NCBI RefSeq assembly: GCF_000718515.1
Contig: NZ_JNZS01000009.1
Location: forward strand, 1-64,000
Length of the DNA stretch: 64,000 nt
Direction: 5' to 3'
From: Micromonospora parva
GTDB taxonomy: Bacteria; Actinomycetota; Actinomycetes; Mycobacteriales; Micromonosporaceae
Shown: positions 35,556 through 44,322 of the stretch, piece by piece
Numbering within the stretch: the first letter of the stretch is position 1
How the letters are laid out: every line of letters starts with the position of its first letter
The notes under the pieces: model-generated
What the model saw: the letters and a program-made list of their open reading frames with translations, nothing else
Database searches by the model: none
What the model was told of the DNA's origin: nothing
Translations under genes and position numbers: made by a program

Positions 35556-36319
35556 ACACCGTCGCGCTGGCGCCCCACCGGATCGCCGGGCTGCTCGCAC
35601 CGGCGGTGGACCGGACCTTCCGCGCCGGCATGCTGGCCGGCCGGGACGGTGGTGGCGCCGAACTGTCCCAGCGCTACGGCGGGGTCACGGCGACCGGCTT
35701 CCTGGTCGACCTGCGCACCCGACTGGCCGCACCCGGTGGCACCGTCGACGGGCCCGGGTTCGCGGCGATCACCCGCTACCACGACCCGGTCGTCTGCCGG
35801 CGAGCCGTGGACAAGCAGGTGGCCCACGGGATGATCTACCGCAGCCCGGACGGCACCCTCTCCGCCACCGAACGCGGCGCCGCCTTCCTCGCCGAGCTCT
35901 ACCAGGTGCACGCCGAGGTCACCGAGGAGCTGTGGGCCGGTCACGACGACCGGGTGGCCCGACTGGTCGCCGTGCTCGGCCGACTGCTGTCGTACGCCCT
36001 GGTGCTGGCCGACGAGGAAGAGGACCGGGGCGGGTCGGCCTTCGCCGCGCTGGCGCCCCCGTACGAACCGGACGGCACCCCGTCGGGCGTACTGCTGCTC
36101 AACCGGCTCGGCGCGCTGCGACACCACCGGGCCGACGCGCACGCCGCCGCCTGGGCCGCCGCCGGGCACACCGCGTCGAGCATCGCCGCCCTGCCGCCCG
36201 GCCCCGAACGGCTCGCCATCGAACTGGAGACCGACCGGCGGGCCGCCGGCCCGTACGCCACGCTCGGCGCGGAGGAGCGCCTGACCATGCTCGCCGACCT
36301 GGCGGCGTTGCCCGGCTGA
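35552..36319 (+). CDS. SCO6745-like helix-turn-helix family protein
   Basis: The 255-residue protein starts at a GTG overlapping the Nudix stop by 4 bp (GTGA). It shows the pattern of the actinobacterial SCO6745 family: an N-terminal region with a metal-free helical core, RYHDPVVCRRAVDKQVAHGMIYRSPDGTLSATERGAAFL (winged-helix-like), then AALPPGPERLAIELETDRRAAGPYATLGAEERLTMLADLAALPG. Function unknown; the central segment suggests nucleic-acid binding. Coupling with the Nudix enzyme suggests a shared pathway. Confidence 0.75.
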   Translation: MNTVALAPHRIAGLLAPAVDRTFRAGMLAGRDGGGAELSQRYGGVTATGFLVDLRTRLAAPGGTVDGPGFAAITRYHDPVVCRRAVDKQVAHGMIYRSPDGTLSATERGAAFLAELYQVHAEVTEELWAGHDDRVARLVAVLGRLLSYALVLADEEEDRGGSAFAALAPPYEPDGTPSGVLLLNRLGALRHHRADAHAAAWAAAGHTASSIAALPPGPERLAIELETDRRAAGPYATLGAEERLTMLADLAALPG

Positions 36320-36396
36320 CCGGTTGGCCGGAGCGACGCACCCGGCCGGGGCTATCCTCCAGCGGTGACCGGAGCAGGACGAGGGAGGATGTCGCG

Positions 36397-37128
36397 ATGA
36401 TCGGAATGGTGCTCGCGGCCGGCGCGGGACGACGGCTGCGCCCGTACACCGACACCCTGCCCAAGGCGTTGGTGCCGGTGGACGGCGAGACGACGATCCT
36501 GGACATCGCGCTGGGCAACCTCGCCGAGGTCGGGCTCACCGACATCGTGATCGTCGTCGGCTACGCGGCGGACGCGGTCCGCGACCGGCAGGCCGACCTG
36601 GAGAAGCGGTACGGGGTCACGCTCACCCTGGTGCACAACGACAAGGCCGAGGAGTGGAACAACGCCTACTCGCTCTGGCTGGCCCGGGAGTACTTCGCGC
36701 GCGGGGTGCTGCTGGTCAACGGGGACACCGTGCACCCGGTGAGCGTGGAGAAGACCCTGCTCGCCGAGCGTGGTCCGGGCATCCTGCTCGCCGTGGACAC
36801 CCTCAAGCCGCTGGCCGAGGAGGAGATGAAGACCACCTTCGACGCCGCCGGCCAGCTCACCCGGATCACCAAGATCATGGATCCGGGCGAGGCGTACGGG
36901 GAGTACATCGGCGCGACGCTGATCGAGCCGCAGGTCGCCGACGCCCTCGCCGACGCGCTGGAGGCCACCTGGCGACGGGATCCGAACCTCTACTACGAGG
37001 ACGGCTACCAGGAGTTCTCCGACCGGGGCGGGGAGGTGCGGGCGGCGCCGATCGGTGACGTCCCGTGGGTCGAGGTCGACAACCACGCCGACCTGGCCCG
37101 CGCGCGGGAGATCGCGTGCCGCTACTAG
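36397..37128 (+). CDS. Sugar/alcohol-phosphate nucleotidyltransferase (cytidylyltransferase-like)
   Basis: The product has 243 residues with ATG after GGGAGG. The nucleotidyltransferase signature MIGMVLAAGAGRRLRPYTDTLPKALVPVDG (G-x-G-x-R-L-x-P...PK) opens the protein, followed by TDIVIVVGYAADAV, LLVNGDTVH and a C-terminal NLYYEDGYQEF...VEVDNHADLARARE. The VEVD-(N/T) ending and EEWNNAYSLWLARE segment are those of LicC-like phosphocholine or inositol-phosphate cytidylyltransferases. It would form a CDP-alcohol from CTP. The next gene overlaps it by 13 bp and encodes an alcohol-phosphate dehydrogenase, and the third encodes a CDP-alcohol phosphotransferase, so all three probably serve one pathway. 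Confidence 0.85.
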   Translation: MIGMVLAAGAGRRLRPYTDTLPKALVPVDGETTILDIALGNLAEVGLTDIVIVVGYAADAVRDRQADLEKRYGVTLTLVHNDKAEEWNNAYSLWLAREYFARGVLLVNGDTVHPVSVEKTLLAERGPGILLAVDTLKPLAEEEMKTTFDAAGQLTRITKIMDPGEAYGEYIGATLIEPQVADALADALEATWRRDPNLYYEDGYQEFSDRGGEVRAAPIGDVPWVEVDNHADLARAREIACRY

Positions 37129-38183
37129 CTCGTAGCGTCCTCACCCCGCTGCACATCGACGTGCGACGCGGGGCGGTCGCCGACCTGGGCGCGATCCTGG
37201 CCGACGGGCGGATCTCCTCCGGGGGCGACGTCGCGGTGGTGGTCGGTCCGGGTCAGGGTGCCCAGATCGCGGAGCTGATCCGACCGTCGCTGCGCTCGGC
37301 GGACGTCTTCACCGTCTCCGGCGGGACCTTGGACGCCGCCGACGACCTGGGCGGCAAGCTCCGCGCCCGGTCGTACGACGCGGTCGTCGGCATCGGCGGC
37401 GGCAAGACCATCGACGTGGCCAAGTACGCGGCCACCCGTCGCGGGCTGCCGATGGTGTCGGTGGCGACCAGCCTCGCCAACGACGGGATCGCCTCCCCGG
37501 TGGCCAGCCTGATCACCGACGGGATCAAGGGCTCCTACGGCGTGCACATCCCGATCGGGGTGATCGTCGACCTGGACTTCGTGGACAGCGGCCCGGACCG
37601 GCACAACCGGGCCGGCATCGGCGACGTGATCAGCAACATCAGCGCGCTGGCCGACTGGGAGCTGTCCCGGCAGGTACGCGGTGAGCCGGTCGACGGGCTG
37701 GCCGCCTCGCTCTCGCGGGCGGGCGCCGAAGCGGTGCTCAACCACCCGGGCGACATGAGCGACGACGCCTTCGTGATCGTCCTCGCCGAGGCGTTGATCT
37801 CCAGCGGCCTGGCGATGGCTGTCGACGGCACCAGCCGCCCGTGCAGCGGCGGCTGCCACGAGATCATGCACGCTGTCGACTCGCTCTTTCCCGGCACCGC
37901 CTCGCACGGCGAGCTGGCCGGGCTGGGCGCGCTGTTCTGCACCTGGCTGCGCGGAGACCTCCGCCGCTTCGGCGAGATGTCTGCCTGCCTGGCCCGACAC
38001 GGTCTGCCCCGGCTCCCCGCCGAGGTGGCGCTCACCGACGACCAGTTCATCGAGGCGGTGCAGTTCGCGCCGCGTACCCGCCCGGACCGGTACACCATCC
38101 TCGAACACCTGGCGCTGTCGCCTACCGAGACCCGGGAACGGCTGGCAGACTACGCCGGTGCAATCCGCGACCAGCTTGGCTGA
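37116..38183 (+). CDS. sn-Glycerol-1-phosphate dehydrogenase-like (EgsA/AraM family)
   Basis: The 355-residue protein starts at GTG 37116, overlapping the upstream gene. It has the NAD-binding GIGGGKTIDVAKY (93-104), the SLANDGIASPVAS loop and the metal ligands expected for the group: Asp170 in GIGDVISN, His248 in CHEIMHA and His264 in SHGELAGLG. EgsA/AraM enzymes reduce dihydroxyacetone phosphate to sn-glycerol 1-phosphate, the archaeal-type enantiomer, and occur in few bacteria. Related sugar-phosphate dehydrogenases (inosose or DOI synthase-like) share the fold, so another ketose phosphate cannot be excluded. Context with a cytidylyltransferase and CDP-alcohol phosphotransferase favours production of an alcohol phosphate for activation. 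Confidence 0.85.
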   Translation: MPLLARSVLTPLHIDVRRGAVADLGAILADGRISSGGDVAVVVGPGQGAQIAELIRPSLRSADVFTVSGGTLDAADDLGGKLRARSYDAVVGIGGGKTIDVAKYAATRRGLPMVSVATSLANDGIASPVASLITDGIKGSYGVHIPIGVIVDLDFVDSGPDRHNRAGIGDVISNISALADWELSRQVRGEPVDGLAASLSRAGAEAVLNHPGDMSDDAFVIVLAEALISSGLAMAVDGTSRPCSGGCHEIMHAVDSLFPGTASHGELAGLGALFCTWLRGDLRRFGEMSACLARHGLPRLPAEVALTDDQFIEAVQFAPRTRPDRYTILEHLALSPTETRERLADYAGAIRDQLG

Positions 38184-38880
38184 CCCCCGTCCCACCATCG
38201 CCGACTTCCACCGGGTCAACCGGGGTGGCGGCCTGTTCAGCGAGTCGATCAGCCAGTGGCTGGGGGCCGTCTTCGCGCTGGTAGCCCAGCGGCTCGGGCT
38301 GCGACCGACAGCGTTGACCATCACCAACCTGGTGCTCGGACTGGCCACCTCGGTCACCGTGGTGGCGCTCGCCGGCCCGGTCGCCGCCGGGGACGTACCG
38401 GCCTGGCTGGTTGGTCTGCTCGCCCTGATCGGCTGGCAGGTGGCGTACTCACTGGACTGCGCGGACGGGCAGCTGGCCCGGGTGACCGGCCAGGGCAGCG
38501 CGGCCGGCGCCCGGGTCGACGTGCTCTGCGACGTGGCCGCGCAGATCGCCCTGGTGGCCGCCCTGGCCGCCACCGCCGTGGCGCAGCAGCCGTCCACGCC
38601 GACCTGGCTGGTGGCGGCCTTCGCCGGCACCTGGATGGTCAACCTGGTCACGTCGGTGATGCAGGCCGGCCCGAACGCGGCCAGCATGGTCACCTCGACC
38701 TCGCTGCCGGTGCGCCTGGTGAAGCTGGTCCGCGACTACGGCGCGGTGATCTTCGTGGCCGCCCTGGTGCTCGCGGTGGCCCCCGCGCTGGCCCTCTGGG
38801 TGATGATCGCCTTCACCATCGTCAACGGCGGTTTCCTGCTGGCCAGCATCGCCTTCTCCGCCCGCGCCTCGCTACGCTGA
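38158..38880 (+). CDS. CDP-alcohol phosphatidyltransferase family protein
   Basis: The 240-residue integral membrane protein has six hydrophobic segments. The full catalytic signature D-x2-D-G-x2-A-R-x8-G-x3-D-x3-D spans Asp100 to Asp125, and the final Asp is the catalytic base. It starts at a GTG 26 bp inside the preceding gene. It transfers a phosphoalcohol from a CDP-alcohol to a hydroxyl acceptor within the membrane. Given the two upstream genes, the donor could be CDP-glycerol derived from glycerol 1-phosphate; the acceptor may be a lipid or another polyol. It is not the housekeeping PgsA by context. Confidence 0.9.
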   Translation: MQSATSLADPRPTIADFHRVNRGGGLFSESISQWLGAVFALVAQRLGLRPTALTITNLVLGLATSVTVVALAGPVAAGDVPAWLVGLLALIGWQVAYSLDCADGQLARVTGQGSAAGARVDVLCDVAAQIALVAALAATAVAQQPSTPTWLVAAFAGTWMVNLVTSVMQAGPNAASMVTSTSLPVRLVKLVRDYGAVIFVAALVLAVAPALALWVMIAFTIVNGGFLLASIAFSARASLR

Positions 38881-38929
38881 CCGCCCCGCCCCCCGGCCGG
38901 GCATCCGCCCCGCCCCGCTCCAAGATCCA

Positions 38930-38996
38930 CACAACTTCCCTGATGTTGCTGCCTCCAGCCGCCGGCACACCGCAACAACCCTGAAGTTGCTGCCTC
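38930..38996. repeat. Short direct/inverted repeat pair
   Basis: CCCTGATGTTGCTGCCTC (38938-38955) recurs as CCCTGAAGTTGCTGCCTC (38979-38996), one mismatch, 41 bp apart. Outer CAACTT and AAGTTG elements add an inverted component. It lies between convergent genes and looks like a small dispersed element. Confidence 0.5.
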
Positions 38997-39028
38997 ACAC
39001 CGGCGGCGGGGCGGCGAGCGGCGCGGGT

Positions 39029-40336
39029 TCAGACGTGGTGGGGGGCACGGGACAGGCCCGCGTAGATGTCGATGAGCCGCTTGGTGACGACGTCGGGGTG
39101 GAAGGTGCGCTCGTAGCGGGCGCGGGCGGCCGAGGCCAGTCCGGGCGCACCGGCGCGGGCGACCGGCAGGGCGGCTGCGAGCGCGGCTGGCTCCGGCGCG
39201 ACCACCCAACCGGCCTCGCCCTGAGCGATACCGGCCGGCATCGCCGACCGCCCGACCCCGGGGGCGATCGGCGAGGCGACCTCGGACGCGACAGGTGAGG
39301 CGACCGTTGAGGCGACGGCGGCCGGGCCGGTGCCGGCGGGCTCGTGCGGGGCGTCGGCCCCGACCAGGTACGGAATGCCACCCAACGCCGTACCGAGCAC
39401 CGGCCGGCCGCTCGCCATCGCCTCGATGATCACGGTGGGCAGCACGTCGTGCCACATCGCGGCGGCGATCACCACAGCGCTCGCCTCGACCGCGGCCCGC
39501 ACGCCGGCCCGGTCGAGCTGACCGAGGTAGACCACGTCGGGCCGCTCGGCGGCGGCTGCCTCCACCAGGTGGCGCAACTCGCCGTCGCCGGCCACCCGCA
39601 GCGTGCCCAGCGAGCCCACCGGGTGCCGACGCCAGGCGCCCAGCAGCAGGTCGACGCCCTTCTCCGGGGAGAGCCGGGCCATGTAGAGGAACCCGTCACC
39701 GAGCGGCGCCGGCCGACCCGGGTCGGGTACGGAGTTCGGCTTCACCACGATGCGCTCGTCCGGGATGCCGTAGTCGCGCAGGTGGTCGGCGATCGCCGAG
39801 GTGAGCGCGATGTACCGGTCCACCGAGCGCCAGGTGCCCCGGTGCACGGCCAGGGTGGTCGCCATCAGCGCGCTCTGCACCGCCGAGTCGCGGTAGCAGC
39901 GGTGCTTGATCGCCGGCACCCCCAACGCCCGACCCTTGCAGTCCTGACAGATCACCCCGTCGCGGAAGTAGATCCCCGAGGAGCAGACCTGCCGGTAGTT
40001 GTGCACCGTCTGCACCACCGGCACGCCGTGTCGGTGCGCGGTCCGCACCACCCAGGGCGAGAGCAGGGGGTACGGGTTGTGCAGGTGCAGAACGTCCGGC
40101 CGGTGCTCGGTGAGCAGGCGGCTCAGGTCGTGCTGGGCGCGCGGAGCCCAGATCGGCGAGATCGGCAGCAGGGCCTTGGCCGCCTTCGACATCGACGGGA
40201 TCTCGTCCGAACTGCGGATGAAGGGCAGCACCTCGACGCCAGCGGCGGTGAGCTGAGCGATCTCCGAGTCGACGATCGTGTTCTCACCGGAGGGCTGGGC
40301 TTCCCGGTACCGGTTGTGCGCCACCACGATTCTCAC
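39029..40336 (-). CDS. Glycosyltransferase family 4
   Basis: The 435-residue GT-B fold enzyme has an N-terminal acceptor domain (VVAHNRYREAQPSGENTIVDSEI...DVLHLHNPYPLLSPWVVRTAHRHGVPVVQTVHNY) and a C-terminal donor domain with KPNSVPDPG, YMARLSPEKGVDLLLGAW and the E-x7-E-like LPTVIIEAMASGRPVLGTALGGIPYLV. A cysteine-rich insert (CSSGIYFRDGVICQDCKGRALGVPAIKHRC) matches a group of EPS mannosyl- or galactosyltransferases. Near residues 338-358 there is a low-complexity insertion, AVASTVASPVASEVASPIA, placed before the usual GWVV segment. It likely adds a sugar to an envelope polysaccharide. Confidence 0.88.
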   Translation of the reverse strand: MRIVVAHNRYREAQPSGENTIVDSEIAQLTAAGVEVLPFIRSSDEIPSMSKAAKALLPISPIWAPRAQHDLSRLLTEHRPDVLHLHNPYPLLSPWVVRTAHRHGVPVVQTVHNYRQVCSSGIYFRDGVICQDCKGRALGVPAIKHRCYRDSAVQSALMATTLAVHRGTWRSVDRYIALTSAIADHLRDYGIPDERIVVKPNSVPDPGRPAPLGDGFLYMARLSPEKGVDLLLGAWRRHPVGSLGTLRVAGDGELRHLVEAAAAERPDVVYLGQLDRAGVRAAVEASAVVIAAAMWHDVLPTVIIEAMASGRPVLGTALGGIPYLVGADAPHEPAGTGPAAVASTVASPVASEVASPIAPGVGRSAMPAGIAQGEAGWVVAPEPAALAAALPVARAGAPGLASAARARYERTFHPDVVTKRLIDIYAGLSRAPHHV

Positions 40337-40360
40337 GGGAAAGAAGGCTACCGTTGGGTC

Positions 40361-41221
40361 GTGCCCGAGCTACCGGAGGTTGAGGCGCTCGCGGGTTACC
40401 TGCGACAGCGCGCGGTGGGGCGGCGTGTCGATCGGCTGGAGATCGCCGCGATCAGTGCCCTGAAGACGTACGAGCCGGCGCCGACCGAGGTCGCCGGCCG
40501 GGCGGTGGTCGACGCCAGTCGGCACGGAAAGTTCCTCGATGTCCTCTTCGAGGGTGGCCTGCACCTGGTGGTGCATCTGGCGCGGGCCGGCTGGCTGCAC
40601 TACCGGGAGGCGTTCCCCGCCACCACCCCACTACGGCCGGGCAAGGGCCCGATCGCGGTGCGGGTACGCCTCGACGACGGTTCCGGCTTCGACCTCACCG
40701 AGGCGGGCACCCAGAAGAAGCTGGCCGCATATCTGGTCACCGACCTCGCGGCGGTCCCCGGGGTGGCCAAGCTGGGCCCGGACGCGCTCGCCGCGGACCT
40801 GCCCACCTTCACCGAGCGGTTGCGGAGCCGGCGGGGGCAGGTCAAGGGGGTGCTGACCGACCAGTCGGTGCTGTCCGGCGTGGGCAACGCGTACTCCGAC
40901 GAGATCCTGCACGCGGCGAAGCTGTCGCCGTTCGCGATCACCGATCGGCTCACCGACGCCCAGCTCGCCACGTTGCACGCCGCCACCCGGCAGGTCCTCG
41001 GTGACGCGGTCGAGCGGTCCCTCGGTCAGCGGGCCGCCGAGCTCAAGGGCGAGAAGCGCTCGGGTCTGAAGGTGCACGCGCGGACCGGTCTGCCCTGCCC
41101 GGTGTGCGGGGACACCGTGCGCGAGGTGTCGTTCGCCGACTCCAGCCTCCAGTACTGCCCGACCTGCCAGACCGGCGGGAAGCCGCTCGCTGACCGTCGG
41201 TTGTCCCGTCTCGTACGGTGA
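40361..41221 (+). CDS. Fpg/Nei-family DNA glycosylase
   Basis: The 286-residue protein starts at GTG 40361 so that processing exposes Pro2, the catalytic N-terminal nucleophile, in PELPEVE with Glu3. The conserved Lys57 is in SRHGKFLDV. A helix-two-turn-helix (LTDQSVLSGVGNAYSDEILHAAKLSP) and a C-terminal zinc finger C-x2-C-x16-C-x2-C complete the family plan. It excises oxidised bases and cuts the abasic site. The zinc finger lacks the R of the canonical (R)-x-T-x-x-C loop, so Nei-like substrate preference is possible. It is divergent from the GT4, 24 bp apart. Confidence 0.92.
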   Translation: MPELPEVEALAGYLRQRAVGRRVDRLEIAAISALKTYEPAPTEVAGRAVVDASRHGKFLDVLFEGGLHLVVHLARAGWLHYREAFPATTPLRPGKGPIAVRVRLDDGSGFDLTEAGTQKKLAAYLVTDLAAVPGVAKLGPDALAADLPTFTERLRSRRGQVKGVLTDQSVLSGVGNAYSDEILHAAKLSPFAITDRLTDAQLATLHAATRQVLGDAVERSLGQRAAELKGEKRSGLKVHARTGLPCPVCGDTVREVSFADSSLQYCPTCQTGGKPLADRRLSRLVR

Positions 41222-41229
41222 GTAATTAC

Positions 41230-41247
41230 ACTCGGTGATCACCGAGT
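41230..41247. terminator. Palindrome after the Fpg/Nei gene
   Basis: ACTCGGTGATCACCGAGT is a perfect 18-bp palindrome starting 9 bp after the stop codon. It may be a weak terminator or an operator; the absence of a loop makes the former uncertain. Confidence 0.4.
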
Positions 41248-41309
41248 GGAATCGCCCTCACTGTGCCGAAGCTCCGGTCCGCCGGTCCCGCCGTTCGGGT
41301 ATCCATCGG

Positions 41310-41315
41310 TATAGT
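41310..41315 (+). promoter_or_regulatory. Candidate -10 element for the phosphoglycosyltransferase gene
   Basis: TATAGT in a GC-rich, otherwise empty 250-bp interval; a matching -35 is not clear. It implies a leader of about 150 nt. Confidence 0.35.
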
Positions 41316-41472
41316 GGCCCGGTCCCCGGCTTCTGAAATGGTGTGGAGCCGGCCAGATCCCACCGTAACCATCGGTCGCCAATCTCCTTCGGGGCGGCAA
41401 CCGGTCGGGCTCGCGTGGGAGACTGGGACGGTGGGCGACCCGGGCCTTCACGCCGAGTGAGCGGCCCGTGTC

Positions 41473-43056
41473 ATGCGGGAGGACATGGGTGAGGTGACGG
41501 CAAGCCTCCAGCGCCCGGTATCCAACGAAGGCCGGAGCAGACTCGTGCGGCACGTCGACAGCTTCGAGATCCAGCCGCCGACGCCGACTACGCACAACGG
41601 TGTACCCCGGTCGGCGTGGGCCAGGGCGCGACGTCGTGTCTCCCGTTGGCACCGCCCCTACACGGCCATCCTGGTGCTGCTCGACTTCGGCGCGGCGGCG
41701 TTCGCCAGCTGGATCGCCATCCAGCTCTTCGACCAGGCCGCCTCCGGGTTCTCCGGCACCAAGCAGGACCCGACCTGGTTCCACACCATCTCCTACCTCC
41801 TGCTCCCGCTCGGCTGGGTCGTCATCCTCTGGGGCAACCGGGCGTACGACCGGCGCTATCTGGGGCTCGGGCCCGACGAGTACAAGCGGGTCATCCGGGC
41901 GTCGGTGACGGTGGCCGCGAGCGTCTCCTTCCTCGCCTTCGCCACAGTGACCCAGCTCTCCCGGTTCACCGTGGGCACCGCGCTGGTCGGTGCGGCGCTG
42001 CTGATCCTCTGGGGCCGGTTCGTGGCCCGCTGGGCCCTGCACTACATCCGCCGGCAGGCCGGCCAGGCCGCGCACCGGATGGTGCTGGTCGGCACCCTGC
42101 CGGAGTGCCTGGAGGTCTACGCGGCGGTCACCCGCAGCCCGTCCGCCGGGCTGATGCCCGTCGCCATCCACATCACCAACGGGTACGCGGCGGCCCGGGG
42201 GATGCCGACCCCGGTGCCGGTCTACTCCGGCCGAGACGTGCTGGCCCTGGTCCGTGAGGTCGGCGGGGACACCATCGCCGTCTGCGGGTCGGCCAGCGCC
42301 GAGCCGGGTGAGCTGCGGCGGCTGGCCTGGCAACTGGAGGGTTCCGGTGTCGACCTGGTGGTCGCCCCGCAGCTCACCGACATCGCCGGCCCCCGGGTGC
42401 ACATCCGGCCGATCGAGGGTCTGCCGCTGCTGCACGTCGAGGAGCCGACCCTTTCCGGGCCGGCGCTGCTGGCCAAGAACCTGCTGGACCGGGTCGCCGC
42501 CGGCCTCGGTCTGCTGCTGCTGATCCCGCTCTTCCTGGCCATCGGCGTGGCGATCCGGATCTCCGACCCCGGGCCGGTCTTCTTCCGGCAGCCTCGGGTG
42601 GGGCACGAGGGGCGCACGTTCCGGGTGTGGAAGTTCCGGACCATGTACGTCAACGCCGAGGAGCGGCTGGCCAGCCTGGTCGACCGGAACGACACCGACG
42701 GCATGCTGTTCAAGATGAAGGAGGACCCACGGGTCTTCCCGGTGGGCCGCTTCCTGCGGGCCACCTCGCTGGACGAACTGCCCCAGCTGATCAACGTGCT
42801 CTGGGGCGAGATGTCGCTGGTCGGGCCCCGCCCGCTGCCCGCCGACGACGGCGACTTCCTGGGTGACGTGCGCCGCCGCCTGCTGGTCCGCCCCGGCATG
42901 ACCGGGCTGTGGCAGGTCTCCGGCCGCTCCGATCTGTCCTGGGACGAGTCGGTCCGACTGGACCTCTACTACGTCGACAACTGGTCGCTCGCGTACGACC
43001 TGAGCATCCTGTGGCGCACGGTCGGGGTGGTGCTCGCCCGCAAGGGCGCTTACTAG
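41473..43056 (+). CDS. Polyprenyl glycosylphosphotransferase (exopolysaccharide initiation)
   Basis: The 527-residue protein has four N-terminal transmembrane helices (about 60-190), a CoA-binding-like Rossmann domain (about 195-320) and a fifth membrane segment (LLDRVAAGLGLLLLIPLFLAIGVAI). The C-terminal PF02397 phosphoglycosyltransferase domain shows FFRQPRVGHEGRTFRVWKFRTMY, DELPQLINVLWGEMSLVGPRPLP and RPGMTGLWQVSGRSDLSWDE. It transfers a sugar-1-phosphate from UDP-sugar to undecaprenyl phosphate, the first step of an exopolysaccharide or cell-wall glycopolymer. Start ATG 41473 is chosen; ATG 41485 and a GTG at 41494 remain possible. Nearby GT4, UXS-type epimerase and LCP ligases fit one envelope-glycan theme. 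Confidence 0.92.
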   Translation: MREDMGEVTASLQRPVSNEGRSRLVRHVDSFEIQPPTPTTHNGVPRSAWARARRRVSRWHRPYTAILVLLDFGAAAFASWIAIQLFDQAASGFSGTKQDPTWFHTISYLLLPLGWVVILWGNRAYDRRYLGLGPDEYKRVIRASVTVAASVSFLAFATVTQLSRFTVGTALVGAALLILWGRFVARWALHYIRRQAGQAAHRMVLVGTLPECLEVYAAVTRSPSAGLMPVAIHITNGYAAARGMPTPVPVYSGRDVLALVREVGGDTIAVCGSASAEPGELRRLAWQLEGSGVDLVVAPQLTDIAGPRVHIRPIEGLPLLHVEEPTLSGPALLAKNLLDRVAAGLGLLLLIPLFLAIGVAIRISDPGPVFFRQPRVGHEGRTFRVWKFRTMYVNAEERLASLVDRNDTDGMLFKMKEDPRVFPVGRFLRATSLDELPQLINVLWGEMSLVGPRPLPADDGDFLGDVRRRLLVRPGMTGLWQVSGRSDLSWDESVRLDLYYVDNWSLAYDLSILWRTVGVVLARKGAY

Positions 43057-43095
43057 AGGCTTGGCGCGCTGGCCCGCAGGGGCGAGGATCGCTGC

Positions 43096-44322
43096 GTGGC
43101 TGCCAACCTCTCCGCCGTGGTCGGCGTCGTCTCGCTCGTCACCGCGCTGACCGCGGCCCTGTTGGCGGTGCTGCGGCTGCGGGCCCGCCGGGGCATCGCC
43201 ACCGCCACCCAGCGGGCCACCTACGAGGTGCTGCACACCGCCGGTCTGGCCGCCGAGCCGCTGCGCGCGGGGTTGAGCGAGGCGGGCGCGGCGAAGGCCG
43301 TACGTCATCTGCGGGCTCTGGTGGGCGCGGCCGGTCTGGCACTCACCGACGCCGACCGGTTGCTGGCCCTGGACGGGCGCGGCACGCACCACGGGGAGCA
43401 ACTGCTCGCGGCGGCCCGGCGGACGGTGGACACCGGCCGTTCGACGGTGCTGGGTGAGCAGGATCTGCACTGCGACCGGGTCGACTGCCCGATCCGGGGG
43501 GCGGTGGTCGCACCGTTGCTGGGGGCGGACGGCCGGGTGGTGGGCGCGCTGGTGGCGGTCGCCGACAGCCCACCGCCTCCGGGGTTGGTGCAGGCCACCC
43601 TGGAGACGGCGCACTGGGCCGGCAACCAGCTCGCCCTGGCCGAGTTGGACTCGTCGCGGGAGCGGCTGGCCCGCGCCGAGATCCGGGCGTTGCGGGCGCA
43701 GATCAGCCCGCACTTCATCTACAACGCGCTGACCGCGATCGGCTCGTTCGTGCGCACCGACCCGGAGCGGGCCCGGGAGCTGATCCTGGAGTTCGCGGAG
43801 TTCACCAGGTACTCGTTCCGGGCGCACGGGGAGTTCACCACGCTGGCCGAGGAGCTGCGGTCGATCGACCGGTACCTGACCATCGAGCGGGCCCGGTTCG
43901 GCGACCGGTTGCAGGTGCGGTTGCAGATCGCCCCGGAGGTGCTGCCGGTGACGCTGCCGTTCCTCTGCCTCCAACCGTTGGTGGAGAACGCCGTTCGCCA
44001 CGGGTTGTCCCGTAAGCCGGGCACGGGCATGGTGAGCATCGAGGCCCGGGACGCGGGGGCCGAATGTCACATCACGGTGGAGGACGACGGAGTGGGAATG
44101 GATCCGACCACGCTGACCGCCGGCATCGCCGAGCTGGCCCGCGGCATCGGCGACCCGGGTGACGACACGAGCCAGCACGTCGGCCTCTCCAACGTCGACG
44201 AGCGGTTGCGCTCGGTCTTCGGTGACCGGTTCGGTCTGGTCGTGGAGACCGGGCTGGGTTCGGGTACGAAGGTGAGCATGCGGGTGCCGAAGTTCCACCC
44301 CGGCGTACGGGCCGGCTCGTGA
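43096..44322 (+). CDS. LytS-type sensor histidine kinase
   Basis: The 408-residue kinase has one N-terminal transmembrane helix (6-28) and a GAF-like input region (about 45-180) containing CDRVDCPIRGAVVAPLLGADGRVVGALVAV. A PF06580 kinase core follows with phospho-His206 in QISPHFIYNALTAIGSFVRTDPERAREL and N box CLQPLVENAVRHGL, then G box EDDGVGMDP. This is the LytS/YehU/BtsS class that pairs with LytTR regulators. The next gene overlaps it by 4 bp and encodes such a regulator. Relatives sense carboxylates or pyruvate and control transporters, and two symporter modules follow within 11 kb. Confidence 0.92.
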   Translation: MAANLSAVVGVVSLVTALTAALLAVLRLRARRGIATATQRATYEVLHTAGLAAEPLRAGLSEAGAAKAVRHLRALVGAAGLALTDADRLLALDGRGTHHGEQLLAAARRTVDTGRSTVLGEQDLHCDRVDCPIRGAVVAPLLGADGRVVGALVAVADSPPPPGLVQATLETAHWAGNQLALAELDSSRERLARAEIRALRAQISPHFIYNALTAIGSFVRTDPERARELILEFAEFTRYSFRAHGEFTTLAEELRSIDRYLTIERARFGDRLQVRLQIAPEVLPVTLPFLCLQPLVENAVRHGLSRKPGTGMVSIEARDAGAECHITVEDDGVGMDPTTLTAGIAELARGIGDPGDDTSQHVGLSNVDERLRSVFGDRFGLVVETGLGSGTKVSMRVPKFHPGVRAGS

